From Frankiales bacterium (GTDB lineage Bacteria > Actinomycetota > Actinomycetes > Mycobacteriales > SCTD01), in NCBI GenBank assembly GCA_004299215.1, contig SCTD01000463.1:1-9477 (forward strand): a DNA stretch of 9,477 nucleotides. The letters are read 5' to 3'. This document shows positions 6,176-9,477 of the stretch, piece after piece (positions within the stretch are counted from its first letter, which is position 1; every line of letters begins with the position of its first letter). Made by a program: the position numbers and the translations under genes. The notes below the pieces were generated by a model. That model ran no database searches and was not told where the DNA came from. It saw only the letters and a program-made list of their open reading frames with translations.

Positions 6176-7735
6176 TCACGGTCGCAGACCCCTCCCCACC
6201 GGACCGGCCGGCAGCGTCGGAAGCACGTCGTAGGCCGCGGCGGCCCATGCGCAGAGCAGCGGCCGGGTGTCCGCCGGGTCGACGACCTCCTCCACCAGGT
6301 AGGACTCCGCGGTCCGGAACGGCGAGCGCACGGCCTCGAGCCGACCGGCGATCTCCTCCTTCAGCGCGGCGGCGTCAGGGCTCGACTCGAGCAGCCGCTT
6401 GAACGCGACCTCGAGCCCGCCCTCGATCGGCAGCGAGCCCCAGTCGCCGGACGGCCACGCGACGCGGTAGCTCCACCGGCCGAGCGGCCGGTGACCGGCG
6501 CCTGCCACACCGAAGCAGCGGCGGACGAGCACCGAGGCCCACGGCACGCGCGTCTGCTCCACCGCCGACAGCGCGCGGGCGCCGTGGCGCACCACGGCCG
6601 CAGCCTCCGAGGCCGAGCCGATGACGAATCCGGGCTGGTCGACCAGGTGCACGACGGGCAGCCGGAAGGTGTCGGCCAAGTCGACCAGCCGCGCCTGCTT
6701 GTCGGCGCCGGCTGCCGTCATGCCGCCGCCGTAGACCGTCGGGTCGCCGGCGAGCACCGCAACCGGTCGCCCGCCCAGCCGGGCGAGCGCCGTCACCGTC
6801 CCGCCGGCGTGCAGCCGGCCGAGCTCGAGCACCGACCCCTCGTCGAAGACGGACCGCATCAGGGCACGGACGTCGTACGGCGACCGGCGCGACCGCGGAA
6901 CGAGCGACCGCAACGACTCCTCGCGCCGGCCCTCCGGGTCGTCGCAGGGCACGACGGGCGGCAGCTGCCAGGCGTTCGCCGGGAGGTAGGACAGCACCTG
7001 CCGCACCAGCCCCAACGCCTCGTCCTCGCTGTCGGCGACCAGGTCGACCGTCCCGGCGCGCGCGGCGACCCGCCAGCCGCCGAGCTCCTCCTTGTCGAGC
7101 GACTCCCCCATGCCCGCCTCGACGACGGCGGGACCGGCGACGAAGACCTGCGACAGCTCGCGCACCATCACCGACACGTGGCTGGTGACCAGCCGCACCG
7201 CCCCCAGACCGGCGACCGGGCCGAGCGCGGCCGTCACGACCGGCACCGACGACAGCAGCTCCACCATCGCGTCCCAGCCGGGGTTGAAGGGGACGTACGT
7301 GCGGCCGAACTCCTCCAGGGACTCGACCGTCCCGCCGCCTCCGGTGCCGTCCAGCAGGCGCACCACCGGGACCCGCTCCGCCAGCGCCCGGCGCTCGACG
7401 TCGACCTGCTTCGCGACCAGCTGGAGGTTGGCGGCGCCGCCCTTCACGGTGAAGTCGTCGCCGGTGACCACCACCCGCCGGCCGTCGACCCGACCGCTCC
7501 CCGCGACGATGCTGGCCGGCACGAAGGACGCCAGCTCGCCGTCGTCGGAGTAGCTCGCCGTGCCGGCGACGGAGCCCACCTCGGCGAAGCTGCCGTCGTC
7601 GAGCAGGTCGTCCAGCCGCTCGCGCACGGTGCGCCGGCCGCTGGCCCGCAGCCGCGCCACCCGCTCGGCGCCGCCCAGCCGGGCGGCGAGCTCCTTGCGG
7701 TGCGCGAGCTCGGCGAGCTCCGGCTCCCAGGTCAC
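6176..7735 (-). CDS. Acyl-CoA carboxylase, carboxyltransferase (beta) subunit
   Basis: A 519-residue protein of the usual length for the beta subunit of propionyl-, acetyl- or methylcrotonyl-CoA carboxylases. It moves a carboxyl group from carboxybiotin on a partner alpha subunit to an acyl-CoA. The N-terminal crotonase-like half holds DDFTVKGGA (93-101), the glycine-rich GTGGGG (130-135) and FGRTYVPFNPGW (143-154). The C-terminal half holds DQPGFVIG (366-373), GVAGAGH (409-415), WPSGDWGSLPIEGG (427-440) and DPADTR (486-491), matching the canonical DxPGF, second oxyanion glycine, GxxGxEGA and DPRDTR blocks. The acyl-CoA used cannot be decided. No biotin carboxylase/BCCP alpha subunit is in the window. 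The GTG start at 7735 overlaps the isomerase's TGA as GTGA; the open frame upstream is a shadow of the isomerase gene. Confidence 0.9.
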   Translation of the reverse strand: MTWEPELAELAHRKELAARLGGAERVARLRASGRRTVRERLDDLLDDGSFAEVGSVAGTASYSDDGELASFVPASIVAGSGRVDGRRVVVTGDDFTVKGGAANLQLVAKQVDVERRALAERVPVVRLLDGTGGGGTVESLEEFGRTYVPFNPGWDAMVELLSSVPVVTAALGPVAGLGAVRLVTSHVSVMVRELSQVFVAGPAVVEAGMGESLDKEELGGWRVAARAGTVDLVADSEDEALGLVRQVLSYLPANAWQLPPVVPCDDPEGRREESLRSLVPRSRRSPYDVRALMRSVFDEGSVLELGRLHAGGTVTALARLGGRPVAVLAGDPTVYGGGMTAAGADKQARLVDLADTFRLPVVHLVDQPGFVIGSASEAAAVVRHGARALSAVEQTRVPWASVLVRRCFGVAGAGHRPLGRWSYRVAWPSGDWGSLPIEGGLEVAFKRLLESSPDAAALKEEIAGRLEAVRSPFRTAESYLVEEVVDPADTRPLLCAWAAAAYDVLPTLPAGPVGRGLRP

Positions 7736-8391
7736 CGGGGCGTGCGCAGCAGCCCGAGCGCCCGCTCGTACATCTGCGTCTTGATCGCCCCCAACGTGTC
7801 CCCGGCCTTGCCCGCCAGCGGCCGCGCGCGCTCCACCGCTGCAGCGAGCACGGCGTCCTCGCCCACCGCGTCGTCGACGATGCCGGCCGCTGCGGCGTCG
7901 ATGCCGCCGTAGCGCCGTCCGGTCGTCATCGCCTCGTGCGCGGTCTGCGGTGCGAGCCGCGACTGGATGAGCGCGCCCATCCCCGGCGTGAAGGGGATGG
8001 AGATGTCGACCTCCGGCAGGCAGAAGAAGCCCCGGTCGGAGCGCATCACCCGGAAGTCGTGGGCGAGCGCGAGCATCGCGCCGGCGGCGAAGACGTGCCC
8101 CTGGCACGCTGCCACGGTCGGCAGCGGCAGCGACAGCACCCGGGCGAGGAGCGCGTGCACCTCGTCGACGAACGGACCGACCTGCTCGGGGTTCTCGCCC
8201 ATCCACGCGAGGTCGAGGCCGTTGCTCCAGAACTTGCCGGTCGCCTTCGTCACCAGCGCGCGCGGGCCGTCGCTGCCGGCGACCTCGTCGAGCAGCTCGG
8301 TCACCGCGCCGACCCATGGCGGGTTGAGGCGGTTCTCGTCGTCCCCCAGGTCGAGGACGAAGACCTCGGCGTCGCGGTCCAGGCTCGGCAT
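7732..8391 (-). CDS. Enoyl-CoA hydratase/isomerase family protein, Delta3,Delta2-enoyl-CoA isomerase-like
   Basis: A 219-residue crotonase-fold protein, shorter than typical hydratases (about 260). FWSNGLDLAWM (54-64) and GHVFAAGAMLALAHD (98-112) form the acyl-CoA oxyanion regions. At the place of the first hydratase Glu (rat ECH Glu144) there is Met106, while Glu127 in LPEVDI matches the second (Glu164). Keeping only the second acid is characteristic of enoyl-CoA isomerases, which shift a double bond during breakdown of unsaturated acyl chains; the LPEVDISIPFTPGM segment also resembles plant peroxisomal isomerases. The ATG start is chosen because a normal N-terminus follows and a candidate leaderless -10 lies six bases upstream. 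It is the first gene of the minus-strand operon and overlaps the carboxyltransferase by 4 bp. Confidence 0.87.
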   Translation of the reverse strand: MPSLDRDAEVFVLDLGDDENRLNPPWVGAVTELLDEVAGSDGPRALVTKATGKFWSNGLDLAWMGENPEQVGPFVDEVHALLARVLSLPLPTVAACQGHVFAAGAMLALAHDFRVMRSDRGFFCLPEVDISIPFTPGMGALIQSRLAPQTAHEAMTTGRRYGGIDAAAAGIVDDAVGEDAVLAAAVERARPLAGKAGDTLGAIKTQMYERALGLLRTPR

Positions 8392-8397
8392 GCCGAC

Positions 8398-8403
8398 ACC
8401 GTA
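8398..8403 (-). promoter_or_regulatory. Candidate -10 element (TACGGT) for a leaderless isomerase-carboxylase operon
   Basis: On the minus strand TACGGT matches TANNNT and ends six bases before the ATG at 8391. No Shine-Dalgarno sequence is present, which fits transcription starting at the ATG. No clear -35 is visible. Confidence 0.45.
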
Positions 8404-8436
8404 CGGGGGGCTCGCCGGGCGACCCGGACCGGCTGG

Positions 8437-8442
8437 GATGCT
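8437..8442 (+). promoter_or_regulatory. Weak candidate -10 element (GATGCT) for bioD
   Basis: GATGCT keeps the A and final T of TANNNT but has G at the first place. It ends six bases before GTG 8449, the leaderless spacing. A GGGA at 8435-8438 could instead be a poor ribosome site. Together with 8398-8403 this would make the 57-bp spacer a compact divergent promoter. Confidence 0.25.
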
Positions 8443-8448
8443 CGACCG

Positions 8449-9165
8449 GTGAGCGCCCTCCTCGTCACCGGCACCGGCACCGGTGTCGGCAAGACCGTGG
8501 TGACGGCTGCACTCGCTGCGCTGGCCCTCTCCCGCGGGCAGCGCTGCACGGTCGTGAAGCCGGGGCAGACCGGCGTCGCGGACGGGGCACCGGGGGACCT
8601 CGCGGACGTGGTCCGGCTGGCCGGGGAGGGCGTGCGGACGGTCGAGCTCGTCCGCTACCCGGATCCGCTCTCCCCGGCCGCCGCCGCGCGCCGGAGCGGG
8701 CTGCCCCCGGTCGACCCGGCGCGCGCGGCTGCCGCGATCCTCGCCGCCCGCGACGACGCCGACCTGGTGCTGGTCGAGGGCGCCGGCGGGCTGCTGGTCC
8801 GCTACGACGACGACGGCTTCACGATGGCCGAGCTGGCGCGCACGCTGCGACTGCCGGTGCTCGTGGTGGTCGAGGCCGGCCTCGGGACGCTCAACGCGAC
8901 CGCGCTCACCCTGGAGGCGATCGCGCACCGCGGCCTGGACCTGGTCGGGCTCGTCATCGGCGCCTGGCCCGAGGAGCCCGGGCTCGCCGAGCGCAGCAAC
9001 GTGCACGACCTCGAGATGCTCGCCGCGCGGCCGCTGCTGGGCGCGCTCCCGGCCGGCCTCGGCGATCGCGACCGCGCCGACTTCCTCGCCACCGCCCGCG
9101 CCGGGCTCGCCCCCTCGCTGGGCGGCACCTTCGACCCGGCCGAGTTCCGGCGGCGCGCCGCATGA
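8449..9165 (+). CDS. bioD: Dethiobiotin synthetase
   Basis: A 238-residue P-loop enzyme that uses ATP and CO2 to close the ureido ring of 7,8-diaminopelargonate, giving dethiobiotin, the step before biotin synthase. The P-loop GTGTGVGKT is at 8-16, Lys37 in KPGQTG binds substrate as in E. coli BioD, and EGAGG (110-114) is the second conserved motif. VEAGLGTLNATALTLEAI (141-158) and GLVIG (167-171) are further family blocks. The GTG start at 8449 gives the standard N-terminus right before the P-loop; the open frame further upstream is antisense to the isomerase gene. It overlaps bioA by ATGA (9162-9165), so translation is probably coupled. It is divergent from the acyl-CoA carboxylase operon. 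No binding site resembling a known biotin regulator is evident. Confidence 0.95.
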   Translation: MSALLVTGTGTGVGKTVVTAALAALALSRGQRCTVVKPGQTGVADGAPGDLADVVRLAGEGVRTVELVRYPDPLSPAAAARRSGLPPVDPARAAAAILAARDDADLVLVEGAGGLLVRYDDDGFTMAELARTLRLPVLVVVEAGLGTLNATALTLEAIAHRGLDLVGLVIGAWPEEPGLAERSNVHDLEMLAARPLLGALPAGLGDRDRADFLATARAGLAPSLGGTFDPAEFRRRAA

Positions 9166-9477
9166 GCGATCTCGTCGCCCGCGACCGCGCCGTCGTCTGG
9201 CATCCGTACTCCTCCGTGCTCGCCGCACCGCCGCTGTGGCCGGTCGTCGACGCGCGCGGCACCCGGCTGACGCTCGCCGACGGGCGCGAGCTGGTCGACG
9301 GGATGGCGTCCTGGTGGGCCGCGATCCACGGCTACCGGCACCCGGTCCTCGACCGCGCCCTGCACGACCAGGTCGACCGCTTCGCGCACGTGATGTTCGG
9401 CGGGCTGACGCACGAGCCGGCGGTCGGGCTCGCCGAGCTGCTCGTCGACATCACGCCGGCGGCGCTCACCCGGGTCT
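9162..9477 (+). CDS. bioA: Adenosylmethionine-8-amino-7-oxononanoate aminotransferase, N-terminal part (cut by window end)
   Basis: The first 105 residues are visible and the frame is still open at base 9477. WHPYSS (13-18), DGMASWWAAIHGYRHP (46-61) and MFGGLTHEPA (78-87) are characteristic of BioA. Tyr16, Trp51 and Trp52 correspond to Tyr17, Trp52 and Trp53 of the E. coli enzyme's substrate pocket. BioA makes 7,8-diaminopelargonate using S-adenosylmethionine as amino donor; its product is the substrate of BioD just upstream. The PLP-binding lysine lies beyond the window. The ATG overlaps the bioD stop. Confidence 0.95.
   Translation, partial: MSDLVARDRAVVWHPYSSVLAAPPLWPVVDARGTRLTLADGRELVDGMASWWAAIHGYRHPVLDRALHDQVDRFAHVMFGGLTHEPAVGLAELLVDITPAALTRV

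Noticed and set aside
5390..7912. An 840-codon open frame on the plus strand
   Set aside because: It is antisense to the hydrolase and carboxyltransferase genes and is rich in Arg, Pro, His and Gly without any family motif. Long shadow frames are expected at this GC content.
7736..8317. N-terminal extension of the carboxyltransferase frame
   Set aside because: It runs over the isomerase gene in another frame and has no family similarity; GTG 7735 overlapping the stop explains the start.
8392..8448. Binding site for a biotin regulator (BirA or BioQ type)
   Set aside because: No convincing palindrome could be seen in the spacer; only short GC-rich matches.
8392..9228. Extension of the isomerase frame across bioD
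   Set aside because: It is antisense to bioD, which has a perfect P-loop and substrate motifs. ATG 8391 with a -10 element gives a normal protein.
1..9477. Defence system, mobile element, CRISPR, tRNA or natural-product cluster
   Set aside because: No repeats with spacers, transposase, integrase, nuclease, toxin-antitoxin pair or carrier-protein genes were found; all frames with motifs are metabolic enzymes.

Overview
The window is a stretch of ordinary-looking chromosome from a high-GC actinobacterium. The base composition is strongly GC-rich, third codon positions are almost always G or C, GTG starts are frequent and several genes overlap by their start and stop codons. The protein types also fit: an MFE-2-like short-chain dehydrogenase, an acyl-CoA carboxylase beta subunit and clustered biotin genes. 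I cannot name the genus. Ten genes cover nearly all of the sequence, plus the start of an eleventh cut by the right edge. I see no rRNA, tRNA, CRISPR array, insertion sequence or phage gene.

Left part (1-2038): the end of a serine alpha/beta hydrolase gene is followed 11 bp later by an SGNH/GDSL hydrolase. This meets a small cupin gene coming from the other strand; their stop codons share the palindrome CTAG.

Middle part (2039-5328): a 116-bp divergent spacer holds tandem 9-bp repeats and two perfect short inverted repeats, which makes it the best regulatory candidate in the window. It leads rightwards into a tightly packed group: an MFE-2 (HSD17B4)-type dehydrogenase, a PLP-dependent aromatic-L-amino-acid decarboxylase and a second SDR. 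The second SDR may also have its own leaderless promoter overlapping the decarboxylase stop codon.

Right part, minus strand (5330-8391): a three-gene operon is read leftwards: a Delta3,Delta2-enoyl-CoA isomerase-like protein, an acyl-CoA carboxylase carboxyltransferase (beta) subunit and an epoxide hydrolase/dehalogenase-type alpha/beta hydrolase. The genes are joined by GTGA stop/start overlaps. The last gene carries an apparent one-base insertion near 6112-6113 that separates its first 20 residues from the rest.

Right edge, plus strand (8449-9477): bioD and the start of bioA, overlapping by ATGA, are transcribed away from the carboxylase operon across a 57-bp spacer. Both sides of that spacer look like leaderless promoters. 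The likely common theme is acyl-CoA metabolism (isomerase, biotin-dependent carboxyltransferase, MFE-2-type dehydrogenase) next to the last-but-one steps of biotin synthesis. The amino-acid decarboxylase does not obviously fit this theme. I did not find a convincing new biological system. The items most worth checking are the frameshift, the repeat-rich divergent spacer and the leaderless promoters.
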